From the NCBI GenBank assembly GCA_946122785.1, contig CAMGYJ010000002.1:53965703-54029702 (forward strand): DNA of 64,000 nucleotides. Reading direction: 5' to 3'. Under the pieces are notes generated by a model, which did no database searches, was not told where the DNA came from, and worked only from the letters and a program-made list of their open reading frames with translations. Position numbers and translations under genes: made by a program. Shown here one piece after another: positions 46,801 through 58,419 of this stretch. The DNA is from Linum tenue. Taxonomy: Eukaryota; Streptophyta; Magnoliopsida; Malpighiales; Linaceae. How positions within the stretch are numbered: position 1 is the stretch's first letter; the number at the start of each line of letters is the position of its first letter.

Positions 46801-48189
46801 CACTAGGCTGCTCAGAACGAGAGTAGTAATCAAGCAGGAAGGTCCGTCCCTTCTTACTGCCTCTCCCCAGCTCCTTCCCGGTCCTCGTGTCCTGCACAGT
46901 GCATCCGGTGGCATAAAAAATGACTCGACACCCATCATCAGCTAACTAACCCACAGAGACAAGACTAGGCACAAGTTTAGGAACATATAACGTGTCAGGA
47001 AGGGAGATACGGGGCTAAACTACATGGACGACCCCATGAACAGACATAGTCGAGCCATCCACAGCTTGAAGAGCAAGACCAGAATCCGAGTTCTCAAGAG
47101 TGTGAAAGTTACTACAAGAACTAGTCATATGATTGTATGCCGCGGAATCAACATGCCAGGGAGTCAAGGAGGAGGAAAAGGAAATTGTACCAGTAGCAAA
47201 TGTTGAGGTAAGAGTTGTGGGAAGAGCATCTTTCAAGGCCTCTTGCACCAACTTGCGAACATCCTCGGCGTGAGGGAAGACGAGGTAGCGGGGACAACAT
47301 CGGTAGCATAGGCCGGAGGCGCTGGACCACGCCCTCCACGAGACCCATTACCACGTCCACGCCCACGAAGAGCCAGAATGGGACACTCCCCAATCAAATG
47401 TCCATCTTGTTTGCAGTAGTTGCAGGAGTTGCACCTCTTGCAGTGAAACTGAATGTGACCGGGTTCCTTGCAGTAGTGGCAGATGATCTCTCCTTTCGCA
47501 GTACAATGAAATTGGGGCTTTCCCCCATGAACTGCAAAGGCCGAAGAAGCATCACTAGCATGGATATCCAGATTCGTCTGGCTACGCAGACGAATCTCCT
47601 CACGAAGCAACTAGAAAAGAACTTCCTCAATAGTGTCCACGCCTCGATGCAGCAAAGAAGCCCGTAAGCCTTCAAATTTAGCGCGGAGTCCCATGAGTAA
47701 CCGCATAACACGTGACTGATTCCTCTCCTGAAGCACCTCGGTTGAGGCAACAGTAGAAACCAGGGAGCTCAACAACAAATCATGCTCAGTCCAGAGTGTA
47801 ACTGTGTCCTGATAGTAGGTGCTGATATCATGATCACCTTGCCACAGATTAGCAAGATCAGTTTCAACATCAAACTTCCGGGATGCGCTGGCCTTGAAGT
47901 ATAGATCAGTAAGATGCTTCCACATCCCATGAGTTGTGGAGTAACCACGGAGACTGAGAGCAATGCCTAGATCAACCGAGCCAACAATCCATCCCATGAC
48001 CTGAGCATTATTCGCAGCCCAGTCTTTCTTCACCTTGGCCGTAGCATCCGCAGCCGGCTCACGCACAATACCATCAAGGATAGATAATAACCGGCGCCCT
48101 TGAACATGAATCCAAAACTGGAATTCCCAAAGAGCAAAGTTCTTACCATTAAAATGAACCGAAATCATATCTCCCTTGGAACTATCCAT
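43835..48189 (-). pseudogene. Ty1-copia gag-pol, multiply broken
   Basis: Gag starts at the ATG at 48189 (MDSSKGDMISVHFNGKNF) and has a UBN2-type body. An in-frame TAG at 47611-47613 is followed in the same frame by two zinc knuckles (CHYCKEPGHIQFHC and CNYCKQDGHLIGEC, 47383-47481). After a frameshift comes protease (WHVDSAAYNHMT, with Ala replacing the usual Gly). The integrase zinc region (WHFRLCHPNY...CVHC) and core (HTDLRG, RSDPGGEF with Pro for Asn) follow, with the third acidic residue in another frame. Reverse transcriptase has the intact YVDD motif near 44780. RNase H has YADADYDG, STEAEY and DNTSAI. At least two in-frame stops (47611, 44423) and several frameshifts make it inactive. 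Confidence 0.93.
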
Positions 48190-48583
48190 GATTGTCGAAC
48201 AGAGAGAAGAACCAAAACCACCGGGAAAAAAACTCCAAGCAACCAAATAAATCCCAACGACAAAGAACAACCCACCAAAAGACAATCACAGTTGCCGACA
48301 GTGACGAGTGATCACAAGCCACGAACCCAACCACAAGAGACAATAAACTCAGCTGCCAAGAAGTGCACAAAGACAGTAGAAATCAAGAAAGCCCAGCAAT
48401 ATAAAAACACACCTGCAGCCGCAGCAAGCACAAGGAGAGCTGCCAAAAAATGCCAGCCAACGATAGATTAATCCCACAAACAGAGCGTAGGCCACAAATG
48501 CGAATGCCCACGAGCATACAAGAACACCACATCAAACACGAACACACGCACGAGATCACGAAGGAGAACTCAGAGATTGTGAG

Positions 48584-48595
48584 GCTCTGATACCA
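48584..48595 (-). other. Primer-binding site (initiator Met tRNA)
   Basis: TGGTATCAGAGC on the minus strand, directly after the 5' LTR end. Confidence 0.92.
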
Positions 48596-48646
48596 TGTCA
48601 AAATACAAGATGAGAACGCGAAACACAGGATTTACGTGGTTTCCTC
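48596..48646 (-). repeat. Truncated 5' LTR of the copia element
   Basis: Only the last 51 bases of the LTR remain. Homology to the 3' LTR stops at 48646, where CGGGTACCACTAAA sequence typical of the Mutator-like family at 55100-56186 begins. Confidence 0.85.
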
Positions 48647-48753
48647 GGGTACCACTAAATGTTTAAGTGATTGTTTTTAAGTGATGCAACTCAAAATAAT
48701 AATAAAAGTACCAACTCACAAACTAGCACTCAACAAACCACCCAAATTCAGCG

Positions 48754-49712
48754 GATAAAATATCTCGAGTATCACTAAAGTATGAGAATTGGGAGAGCTA
48801 TACTACTTAAGTTTGAATATGGCGTCGGGTGCCACTGAACTCTATTATATGTGCACCTGGTACCACTTTAGTTTACTGTTAAGTACATTCCGTTAAAGTT
48901 GATAGAATATTCTTGGAATATTTCGTTTTCTAAATTTCAGAAATGATCCTTCTTTTCTTATTTTAAAAAAATCTTTTGGACTTATGAAAAATATCATTTT
49001 TTATTCTTTAGTTGGAATCCTCTTTTGAAAACTCTTATCAAATCAATTTTTAATGGGAAATTTAGAATTAATTATCATTATAAATATTTTGAATTATCAT
49101 TATGTGTTCTAATAATTGAATTAATTCCTGAAGCAAATATATCCTATGAATTTTGTATCAATATAAATAATATGAGGATGTTATATTTATTTCTCTTACA
49201 TCATGTTGATGTGTCTATTTTTCCATGTTAAATCTTCGTGTAATTCTCTAATATTATATTGTAGATGTTCCATATTAGTCAAATTTACTAACGGTAATTC
49301 TCTTCCTACCATTTTTTTCTAGATTTGTTACTCAATATTGTAGCTTTTATAGTTTAGTTATTACTTGGTTACTTTCCGTCTCTTTTCGTTCTAATATTTT
49401 TCAATTACTGGAATATGTTTAATTCTTTCAGATTGTGTTCCATTTATCCTTTTTTTATCTTAATGTATTGATAGTCGATTAAATTATATTTTACCTATTA
49501 TTAGTGGTGCTTTTAATTGGATTAGGAGTTTAAATAGATTTTCTAATATGAATTGTTAATATTTATTGTTATCTTCTAGTATATTCATTATTACTTCGTG
49601 ATATTCATTTATTATTTTTACTAATTTATCTATTTTATTGAAAAAAATTCATTAGTAATTCTAGTAATACTGTGTTTAGTAGGTTTTCTAATTTTTATAT
49701 TAGATAAGACTT
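48754..49712. mobile_element. Truncated Mutator-like element, sister of 55100-56186
   Basis: It starts with GATAAAATATCTCGAGTATCACTAAAG and matches the reverse complement of the 55100-56186 element for most of its length. Shared words include CTCTATTATATGTGCAC and TGAGGATGTTATATTT. The match ends near 49712 (TATATTAGATAA), before the far terminal repeat. AT-rich with no intact reading frame. Confidence 0.75.
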
Positions 49713-50493
49713 GCAACTAGCAGCAGACCACTGCGAATTACATCCTTCATCTAGTAAACTGGTTGAAAAAAATGACGTAGGTATCATTAATTGGGTTGGA
49801 ATTTTCAAATGAATTTGTAAGTATTTTACTAATTACATTAAAATGACGTAGGTATCATTAATTGTTAATTAAATTACCCTCTATATACCTTATTTGACAT
49901 CAGGCTGCAGTTTTAAGTGGCTTACATTCCTACATGTTAACCGAATACACATAGTTTGTCTCCTACATCTCTACACATCTTTGTATGCTCCTTATGCGGC
50001 TCTCTCACCTTCGCTCTTACCATGAAGGGCTAAACTGCTACTACAAGGTATCCGCCATAAGGTCAGGATTATTTCTAATTCAATAGGTGAGTAATGCCAA
50101 TTTCATTTTGTTTGAAATTCCATGAGACAGTTGGCTTAGGATTTCAATGATTCCACTTGGATACACATAAGATTCTAGAAAATCGATGACACTCAATTTT
50201 TGCATATTTTAGACCTTATTTCTTAGATGTTTCAATGTCATAATCATCATTCTTTGACATTTTAGATTGATTTTGTGTTATATGTAGCTAAGTTGTGATA
50301 TTCTAGGACTTAAACATGAAATCTATCTATTTTTTTCCATTTGGCTCGTAACTTGCTCATTTATATCCCTATCATATGCTTGTTTGTGTTTTATCATCTA
50401 ATTTCAGGTTCTAAGTTTCTAACATATTAACAAAGTGTGTGTAGCAAGTTTCTGGACATCAACTGAAGGATTGTGATCATTGTGAGATTGAGA
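49713..50493. other. Intergenic DNA downstream of the synthetase gene
   Basis: A 24-bp direct repeat (AAATGACGTAGGTATCATTA plus four bases) occurs near 49769 and 49841. No gene seen. Confidence 0.45.
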
Positions 50494-50573
50494 ATCCTCT
50501 TCTAAGCTTCCTCTCGAGTAACTTCCACAAGAGGTAAATTCCTAGAAAATTTCGATCCTACAGTCGCTTTTAA
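50494..50573 (-). pseudogene. Stray copy of threonyl-tRNA synthetase exon 3
   Basis: About 80 bases closely match 52628-52704, the 5' half of exon 3 of the neighbouring synthetase gene together with its splice acceptor (CTGTAG|GATCGAA in the gene). The strand is the same. A short internal deletion (ACTTCTTCTCTTACAAG versus ACTTCCACAAG) and several substitutions are present. No other exon of the gene is duplicated here as far as I can see. It lies about 190 bases downstream of the gene's stop codon and is a pseudo-exon. Confidence 0.75.
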
Positions 50574-50759
50574 ATTAGGACATAATTCATTACAACTCAA
50601 TAATATCTTTTATAGTTCCAGCAACAGAGCTTGCAACACGAATCCACTTTTATGAGTTTGCTCTCTATATCCCTGTTATCACATGTATAGAAAGTTCTGG
50701 GAACAATTATGGTAACAATAATGTGTAGAATGAAAACAAAGTAGTAGTCTCTAAGAACT

Positions 50760-53367
50760 TTACAGTGAAGTTCTGTTTTCACACGCATCCTTGATTCTGC
50801 TGATAAAACTGTCAACTTCCAAAGTCCCCAATTCCCCAGAAAACCTAGATCTAACAGTAACTGTCTGCATCTCAACCTCCTTAGCCCCAACAACCGCCAT
50901 CAATGGAGTCTTCTGCTTCTCAGCATTCCTTATCAGCTTAGGCAACCTTTCCCCGTGCCAAACTTCAGCTCGGATCCCATTTCGCTTCAATTCCCTTGCC
51001 ACATTGTTGCAGTATTCAAGCTGGAAGAGTGGCAACAGAGCATTATGTGAATTATTCTGTACAGATGCATGCCCACAAAAAGAATATGATAATAACCCCA
51101 GCGAGAGACAGAGAGACTGTTTACCTGTGTATCAGTCACGGGTAACACTCGAACTTGCACAGGCGAAAGCCACAACGGGAAGTCCCCGGCATAATGCTCG
51201 ATGAGGACTCCGAAAAACCTTTCCAAGGAACCAAGCACAGCTCGGTGGATCATGATGGGCCGCTTCCTCTCTTGGTCTGCATCGACGTATGTAATGTCGA
51301 ATCGCTGAGGCAAGTTGAAATCGACCTGCAAGAGTTCCTCAAGAAGGCACAGCCGTTGGTTTTTCGAACACGTTTAAAGTCAAATGAGCGAAGAACAATA
51401 AGGGCAATGTAAGGTTTACCTGTATGGTGGAGCACTGCCACTTCCTTCCGAGAGCATCCTCGATCTTAAGGTCAATCTTTGGGCCGTAGAAAGCACCACC
51501 TCCTTCATCAACTTGATAGCTCCATCCTTTATCATCCAAAGCATCCTTCAAAGCACATGTTGCCTTCTCCCATATCTCATCATCTCCCACGGCTTTCTCA
51601 GGTCTAGTCGAGAGGTTAACTTCATATCTACTGAATCCAAATTGCAACAATATCTCCTCGGTAAGATCTAGAACACCCCGAATTTCATCCTTGATCTGAT
51701 CTTCCAAGCAAAATATATGAGCATCATCCTGGGTGAAACCTCTCACACGAAATAGCCCATGTAAGCTTCCAGAGAGCTCATATCGATATACTGTTCCAAG
51801 CTCTGCAACCCTAATTGGGAAGTCTCGATAAGAGTGAAGCTTCCTCTTGTAAACCAAGATATGATAAGGGCAATTCATAGGCCGAAGCTGATACTTTTCA
51901 TCCTCAATATCCATCTGATCAAACATGTTTTCCTTGTAGAAATCCAGATGACCACTTATCTTCCAGAGATCAGCCTTGGCTACATGTGGAGTGTACAGCA
52001 TGTCATAACCACGATTTATATGAATCTTCTTCCAAGTGTCCTCTATAATGTGTCTAACTATGGCGCCTTTTGGATGCCAGAAGACCAGACCTCCACCAGC
52101 CTCATCCTGTATTGAAAAAAGATCGAGGTCTTGGCCAATGCGTCTGTGGTCCCTTCGTTTTGCCTCCTCTTTGAAGTGAAGATATGCCATTAGTTGTTCT
52201 TCGTTCTCCCAGGCTGTTCCGTAGATTCTCTGCAGCATTGCTCTCTTCTCATCTCCTCTCCAGTAAGCACCAGCAACAGACTCGAGTTCTATAGCTTTTC
52301 TATTGATGTTGCCGGTTGTTTCGACGTGGGGTCCAGCACAGAGATCCCACCATTCTTCACCTGGTGTATGAAACCTCAATAAACTTCAAATAAAGTAGAA
52401 CGACTAACTTTTAAATACCTTGACTTCAATCACAGGGAATAGGGAAACTGAAACTAATAAGGAGACCCCATGAGAAATGCATAAATAACACATAAACTTT
52501 AGAAATCATCAAGGTTTCGATATCTCACACTAATTAATGATTGCTTGCTCACCAATATGATAGATGGTAATGGGATCTTGCGGAATGCTATCCAAAATCT
52601 CCATCTTGTAAGGTTCATTAACAGCCATTATCCTCTTCTTAGCTTCTTCTCTAGTAACTTCTTCTCTTACAAGAGGTAAATTCCTGGAAATGATTCGATC
52701 CTACAGATTGATGATGGTAAGAAGTAAGATTTTTACCAACCCTAAGAAAGAATAACCCAGTGAATATTGAATGCTCCCCTAAAGCTCGTTAACATACCAA
52801 AGGACAATGAACTAACACAAAGAGCTCACCATCTCTTTCTTAACCCGCTTGAGGTCTTTGTCAGTCAAAGGCTCCATATCGAAATCGTAGTAGAACCCAT
52901 TGTCTATCCACGGCCCAATAGTCACTTTCGCTTCTGGGTACAGCTTTTGAACCGCCATGGCCATCACATGAGCACACTAGAGAAACCAAATAACAAAAAA
53001 GTTACAAACTTCATCAAAGTCCAGCTGCAGATTAATTTGTCAAAACTCAATTGAAACTTCCGGAGGTTGACTGGGAATTTGGTTTTACCGTGTGGCGAAT
53101 TCTAAGGAGCTTCTCGGAAGAATCGTTAGTGGGGAGCACTATTCTTTCGGTTGAGTCTTCTTTCTGGGCTTCCTGTGGAGCAGCAATTGCAGGCTCGGTA
53201 GCGACAGACGCGGTGGAGGAAGAACACCGGGCACCGCCAACATTTCTTGTGGCGGTGAAGAGCTCCGAGGGGCGGAGATGTTTGTGGCAGCGGCGGAGGG
53301 AGAACGGGAGTAGGGGAGGTGGAGGTTTGGGGAGGAGAAGGGAGAAAGAGAGTGACGAAGCCGCCAT
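50760..53367 (-). CDS. EMB2761: Threonine--tRNA ligase, chloroplast/mitochondrial type, six exons
   Basis: It charges tRNA-Thr with threonine for organellar translation. Exons: 53089-53367, 52830-52976, 52553-52700, 51420-52360, 51125-51325, 50760-51020. All introns are GT-AG and all phases join, giving 658 residues, close to the roughly 650 of the Arabidopsis organellar enzyme. A Ser/Pro/Arg-rich N-terminus ([18 protein letters not shown]) fits a transit peptide. The editing domain has HTCAH (92-96) and DLCAGPH (197-203). The class II core has motif 1 near YTPHVA (314), the Zn ligands Cys355, His406 and His532, motif 2 [13 protein letters not shown] (396-408) and motif 3 [11 protein letters not shown] (532-). 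The C-terminal anticodon-binding domain runs to [13 protein letters not shown]. No TGS domain precedes the editing domain, as in this organellar type. The ATG at 53385 is an alternative start. No lesion. Confidence 0.95.
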
Positions 53368-53612
53368 TTTTTGGAGAATGAACATTCCTTCGGTAGGAAT
53401 TTGCTGCGATGTTGGGTCGTGATTTTCTTCTGTGCCTTGTTTTGTGTTTGTGTGGCCAAGAAGCGAGAGTCTGAGAAGTTTATGAGCGCGGGCTTGGTGG
53501 TTCCGAGAAAGAAAACCATTTCGTCGTATCAACATACTAGGGTTGTTGCTTGGTGGATTTGGTGATGAATTTAGAATTTTAGATACATAATGTATTTTGT
53601 CCAAAATTTATT

Positions 53613-53985
53613 GGGCAATGTCTATTTTTTACCCAAACCTTTTTCAGATTCTTTTATTTTAACCAAACCTATTGAATTCCTAAAAATTATCCAAACGTTA
53701 ACTCTCCGTCAACTTTTCTGTCAGTAATGCTGACTAAGTATGATCATAATGAGTTGACTTCCTACGTGGCGGTCAGAATACCATCATTTACTATTTTTAA
53801 TAAAAAGATTATAAAAAAACAAAACAAAATCCCACCTCTCACGTGGACGAAATAAGTAACGGTAACAGAATGAATGCACAGACTTTGATAAATTATAATA
53901 CGTTTGGATAATAAATAGAATTTCTATAGGTTTGGTTAAAATAAAAGAATCTGAAAAAGGTTTGGGTAAAAAATAGACATTGCCC
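53613..53985. mobile_element. Mutator-type MITE upstream of the synthetase gene
   Basis: Inverted ends of about 60 bp (GGGCAATGTCTATTTTTTAC and, on the other strand, the same word) are nearly perfect. The element is flanked by a perfect 9-bp duplication AAATTTATT (53604-53612 and 53986-53994). The 373-bp body is non-coding. It starts 246 bp upstream of the synthetase ATG and has landed in an older MITE-like sequence related to 3291-3741. Confidence 0.92.
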
Positions 53986-53994
53986 AAATTTATT

Positions 53995-55090
53995 CTTGAC
54001 ATAAAGGTCTAGGAGTTATGCAATTGTATATAACCGTGGTGATAGAGAGGGTGAGGCGGGACGGGTACCTCAATATCCATGTACTATTTATGATAGTACG
54101 GTTTGGAGTGGGTAATACTCGCGCGTGTACGGAGCGGGGTGGGTCGATTCTTATATGTTATTTGAAAAATATTTTGTTAAATTTTACTTTTTTACGATAA
54201 AAGAAATGAGAAAACACTTTATGAATGAAAAATAGTGATAATAAAATGGGTAATTGAGTCTAATTAGTTGAAAGATCAAGTCTAATTAGTTGAAGAAAAG
54301 TCAAAATAGGATAAATATGTATAGATATTATAAGAAATTGAGATAAAATGGACCAAGAACGAGGTGGGGCGGGTCCGGTGGGAGTTGATAAACATGTCTC
54401 GCCCCACGCTATTGTGTTTCGAGTAATACTTGCCCCATCACAGATCAGGTCGAGTAATACCCGACGTGGTAGGTTCAAATTATCATCCATATATAACTAC
54501 ACAAACGGACCATTAGATATGGGATTTGATGATGGCGTTGGTGGGTTGGACGTGGGGTGAGGCAGGGGTATTGTTGTTCGTTAATTGAATTTTGTTACTT
54601 TCCCTCTTTGTGTTATTTTCCGTCTTCTATATAAGATGAGCTGATTGAGGAGAGAGAGTGAGGGTCAATTAGAGATTTTCTCCTTCAATCCCGCTTAATT
54701 TTCTTTCAACACATTAACGATGGTGAGAATAACGGTACTTACCTTAATCGGCAACGAGGTTATATCTGGTTAGATTTTAGGTTTTCTCTTCTTCTTCTTT
54801 TGTTCTTGAAGTTTTATAGCTCGCGTGATTGTTAGCTTTGATCTTGTCGTGCTTTGTTTTTACTTTTTGCTCGAGCTAATTGCTCGCTTTGTTGAGATAT
54901 TCTGTTGCATTTAATCTTGCAGAGTTTCTCGAATTTTGTATTTGTAGGATTCTTCGTCTTCATCTTTTTCTACTCTATGTTTTTTGTTCACTTTCGCATT
55001 TTCAGGTAATGGAGCTCGCTTATATGATTTATGTATGCTTTTTTAGGTATTTAATTGATTCGTATTTCATTTAATGTTTTTTTATTGTTG
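53995..55090. other. Intergenic DNA with a possible promoter
   Basis: Eroded hAT-like GGGTGAGGCGGG words lie near 54050 and 54550. TCTATATAAG (54626-54635) followed about 85 bases later by an ATGGTGAGAATAACG looks like a promoter and start codon, but the frame closes after 17 codons unless spliced. I could not build a convincing gene from it. Confidence 0.4.
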
Positions 55091-55099
55091 CGTTTTTTC

Positions 55100-56186
55100 G
55101 GGTAAAATGTCTCGGGTACCACTTAAATTTGAGAATTGAAGCAGACATACCACTTAAGTTTGAATAGGGCGCCGGGTACCATTAAAGTCTCTAAAATGTG
55201 CATCCGTCTAGTTTTCCATCCAACCCAAACTTTTAATTACCTTTTTGTACCCAAAACTTTAAAACATCAAAATTATATTTCAACAAGTATTATCTAATAT
55301 AAAAATTAGAGAACCTTCTAAACATAAGTACTACTAGAATGGATAATGAAATGTTTTCAATATAATAGATAAAATAGTAAAAATAATAAATGAATATGAA
55401 AGAAGGAATAATAAATATACTAAAAGATTATAATCTATAATTAAAATCAATATTAGAAGATCTATTTAAACTCATAATTCAATTCAAATCACTACCAAAA
55501 TCAGTTAAAATAAAACATTATTGACCATTAATACATCAAGACCAAAATAGGATAAATGGAATACAATTTAAAAATTAAACATATTTCATTATTTGAAAAA
55601 AATTCAAACGAAATGAGACAGAAAGTAACCAAGTAATAAGTAAACTATAAAAGCTACGACATTCAGTTTCAAATATAGAAAAGAAAATATGACTATAGGA
55701 AAAGAATTAGAAATAGTAAATTTAACTAATATGGAAGAATATAATATTATAGAATTACAAGGACATTTAAATGAAAAATTAGACAACATCAATATGATGT
55801 AAGTGAACTAAATATAACATCCTCAGATTATATATATCGTGATAAAATTCATAAAATATATTCCTTTAGGGGAGTAATTCAATTATTAGAACACACAATG
55901 ATAATTTAAAAGAAGATTCCAACTAAACAATAAAAAAGTGATGTTTTTCATAAGTGCAAAGGATTTTTTTACAGTAATAAGAAATAGAAGGACCATTTAT
56001 GAAATTTAGAAAATGGAATGTTCCAAGAATATTCTGTCAATTTTAACAGAATGCACTTAGCAGTAAACTTAAGTGGTACCGAGTGCACATATAATAGAGT
56101 TCAGTGGTACCCGACGCCCTATTCAAATTTAAGTGGTATAGCTCTCCCAATTCTCATACTTTAGTGGTACCCGAGGTATTTTACCC
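55100..56186. mobile_element. Non-autonomous Mutator-like element
   Basis: Long inverted ends (GGGTAAAATGTCTCGGGTACC left; GGGTAAAATACCTCGGGTACC on the other strand) are flanked by a perfect 9-bp duplication CGTTTTTTC (55091-55099 and 56187-56195). The interior is very AT-rich without an intact frame. One stretch (about 55660-55800) reads as protein-like sequence for some 40 codons in the plus direction but matches nothing I recognise. Confidence 0.9.
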
Positions 56187-56195
56187 CGTTTTTTC

Positions 56196-56830
56196 CTTTG
56201 GCATGATTTTGTGAAGTTGTTGTTCGTCTATGTTTTTTATTATTGTTTTTGTTTTTTCTTCTTGAAATCAGTGATGCAAATCAGGGCGAGATTGTTCAAT
56301 TTAATGGATCTGGTTTTTCATCTAGCACTGTTAGATGAGAAGGTAAGATATATAAATGTATTTATTAAGGTGAAATGTGAAATTACTTTGTACCATATCA
56401 TACCATGATGGTAATCATTGGTACGGTACATTTCGATATAAAATGTTAGTTTTTAGTAGTAGTACTATATCATACCATGCTAGTATTAATTGGTACGGTG
56501 CAGAGTAATAGAATTATGGTGGTTTTTAGTAGTAGTACCATAATGTACCATGGTGGCATTATTTGCTTGTGTATTGTTGTACTATTGTATACCACATGGT
56601 ATGGTTAATGTGGAACATTAATGGTAGTAATACATTTTCTTTTGTTATCTAGTAGGTTTCCTTGGTATAGATCCTAATGTTCGAGATTATTGGAAGGACT
56701 TACAGTTCGATATAGTTGATGATCCAAATAAGTTTTACGGGGATTATGGAAATCATGAAGGTTTTGTTGATTATCCAAATCAAATTGCGCATACTCGTCT
56801 AACCCTAGAACTCCATACCCAGTATGGTAG
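56196..56830. other. Intergenic DNA with degenerate tandem repeats
   Basis: Degenerate units containing TTTTTAGTAGTAGTAC and TACCATG with a period near 85 bases lie at about 56390-56600. Open coding-like pieces flank them: one near 56262-56340, preceded by AG and followed by GTAAGA, and one near 56655-56810 (DPNVRDYWKDLQFDIV). They could be exons of an unrecognised gene or transposon remnants. Confidence 0.35.
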
Positions 56831-56899
56831 CATAAAGTAGGCTAAGAGGGAAGCTTAGGGAGACTTACCCAAGCGTCATCATTTAGGAAAGAGTGGCAT

Positions 56900-57774
56900 T
56901 AAAATTAACTAGACAAACAAATTCATTCATTCAAACCCTAAATATCCATGCACACATACATAGTAAACCATAAACCTAGGGTTTGGGGTTTAGAACCCCT
57001 AGTACCTTAGAGGACTACTCCATAAAGGAGGGAAGAAGATACATGGTAGAAATAAAAGAAGACTTGGGGTTGAAGAAGATGTCTTCTTGATCCTAGCTCC
57101 TCCTTCTTCTCCTTTCTTCAGCTTCTCTCTCTTCTCTCTCGCTAGAACCAAAAAGTTTCTCTCAAAATCAGCTCAACTCAAAAGGGGGAAAGGGGTCTTC
57201 TATATATAGGCAATCTGCAGACACGGACAAGTCCGCAGACTGAGCTAAGGATATCGCAGGCATGACCTTTGGCCTCTAGGCCGTGATCTCAAAACGCAAT
57301 CGTCGAGGCCTTCGGGAAGGGGAAGATCCCTGGCTGACTTCGTCGTCGCAATCCTCGAGTCGCGACCGCGATCTTCCTCTCGTGTAATGTGAACGTTGGT
57401 AGTGACTTGACTAAGGAGACTCTTTGCTTCTCCAAGGCTCTTTCATCGCGAAGTTTGCGCCCTAAGCCTCCAAGATCTCGATCACAATCTATGGCTTCTG
57501 GGCCACGATCTTCAGCTGGACTTTGTGGCTTGTGATCCCGGCCGTGATCTTCGGCTTCTAGGCTACGATCTTCAATTCTTGTCCCTTTTCTACACATGTG
57601 ACCTTGTTTTGTACCTAATTCACACATATCGACTAATACACCCTAAAGTCACATCAAAATCAAATAGGAACGCAATAGGGATGTATTTAAAGATGTTTAA
57701 GCATTTAAGCACATGAATTGGCACAAATCATTCCTCGATATGTAAGGTAAATAATACCAATTTTGGTGTTATCA
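56900..57774 (-). mobile_element. Gypsy LTR-like segment (second copy)
   Basis: On the minus strand it begins TGATAACACCAAAATTGG, has a TATA-like CTATATATAG near 57205, and then the same CCATGTATCTTCTTCCCT and CTCTAAGGTACTAGG words as 22540-23250. No coding sequence flanks it, so it may be a solo LTR. The inner end is not precisely set. Confidence 0.6.
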
Positions 57775-58419
57775 GCTGCCATTTTAGGAGCCATTCTCCC
57801 TCGAAGGTTGGTCTCATTCTAGGTTAGGAGGGTTGCTTTATCGATAGAGTAATGACCCTTCCTTGAACTCTCGTCTCCTCCTCATATTTTCTCTCTAGCG
57901 ACCTATTTATAGGTCTTTGATTAGGCTTTCTAGAGAGGAAAACTCCTAGATCCAACGTCATCCAACCAATCAGAAGGCTCCAAACACGTGGCCAACAAAT
58001 CCGGAGGCTTTAGGGTTACTTTCTGATGAAGTAGTCAAGCACCACAAAACAAAATGGCGGCTAAAATGGCATTTCACTTCCATGGGAACCATTTTTGGTG
58101 TCGTTTATTTAAGTCATTCTCTATTCAAATTCTGTCTCCAACAATTGGATCTCGATGTTCCATACGACTGGCAGGTGGTCCACTAGTTGTCTTTGACCTG
58201 TAAATGCACCAAACGCTACCAAAAGCGTATCAATCCTATAAAAGCAATCGTAGGGTTGCTAGAACATACTTGAAGCAATCATAGCACAAATTCAAGGTAT
58301 TCTGATGATAATGATAGAAAATGTACACACTTTGGATCATAATACGAGGGTCTAGAATAGACATTTATACGTGTCATCACATACGTTCGAAAGAGCTAAA
58401 CATGGAAGATTTGGGTATA
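57775..58419. other. Repeat-rich spacer
   Basis: No gene recognised. It may be part of the retroelement to its left or the CACTA element to its right. Confidence 0.35.

Larger units (their letters stand above)
43614..48646 (-). mobile_element. Degenerate Ty1-copia retrotransposon with truncated 5' LTR
   Basis: The minus-strand order is 5' LTR remnant, initiator-Met primer site, gag, protease, integrase, reverse transcriptase, RNase H, polypurine tract (GAGGGAGGG at 43829-43837) and 3' LTR. Domain order (integrase before reverse transcriptase) is that of Ty1-copia. The 5' LTR is cut to 51 bp where Mutator-like sequence begins. Only one flank is original, so no target duplication can be tested. 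Confidence 0.95.

Noticed and set aside
52767..53054. Plus-strand frame of 95 codons
   Set aside because: It is antisense to exon 2 and adjacent introns of the threonyl-tRNA synthetase gene.
55600..55800. Possible virus-like or transposase coding stretch inside the MULE 55100-56186
   Set aside because: About 40 open codons exist in one direction, but no motif of any transposase or plant virus family is visible; left unassigned.
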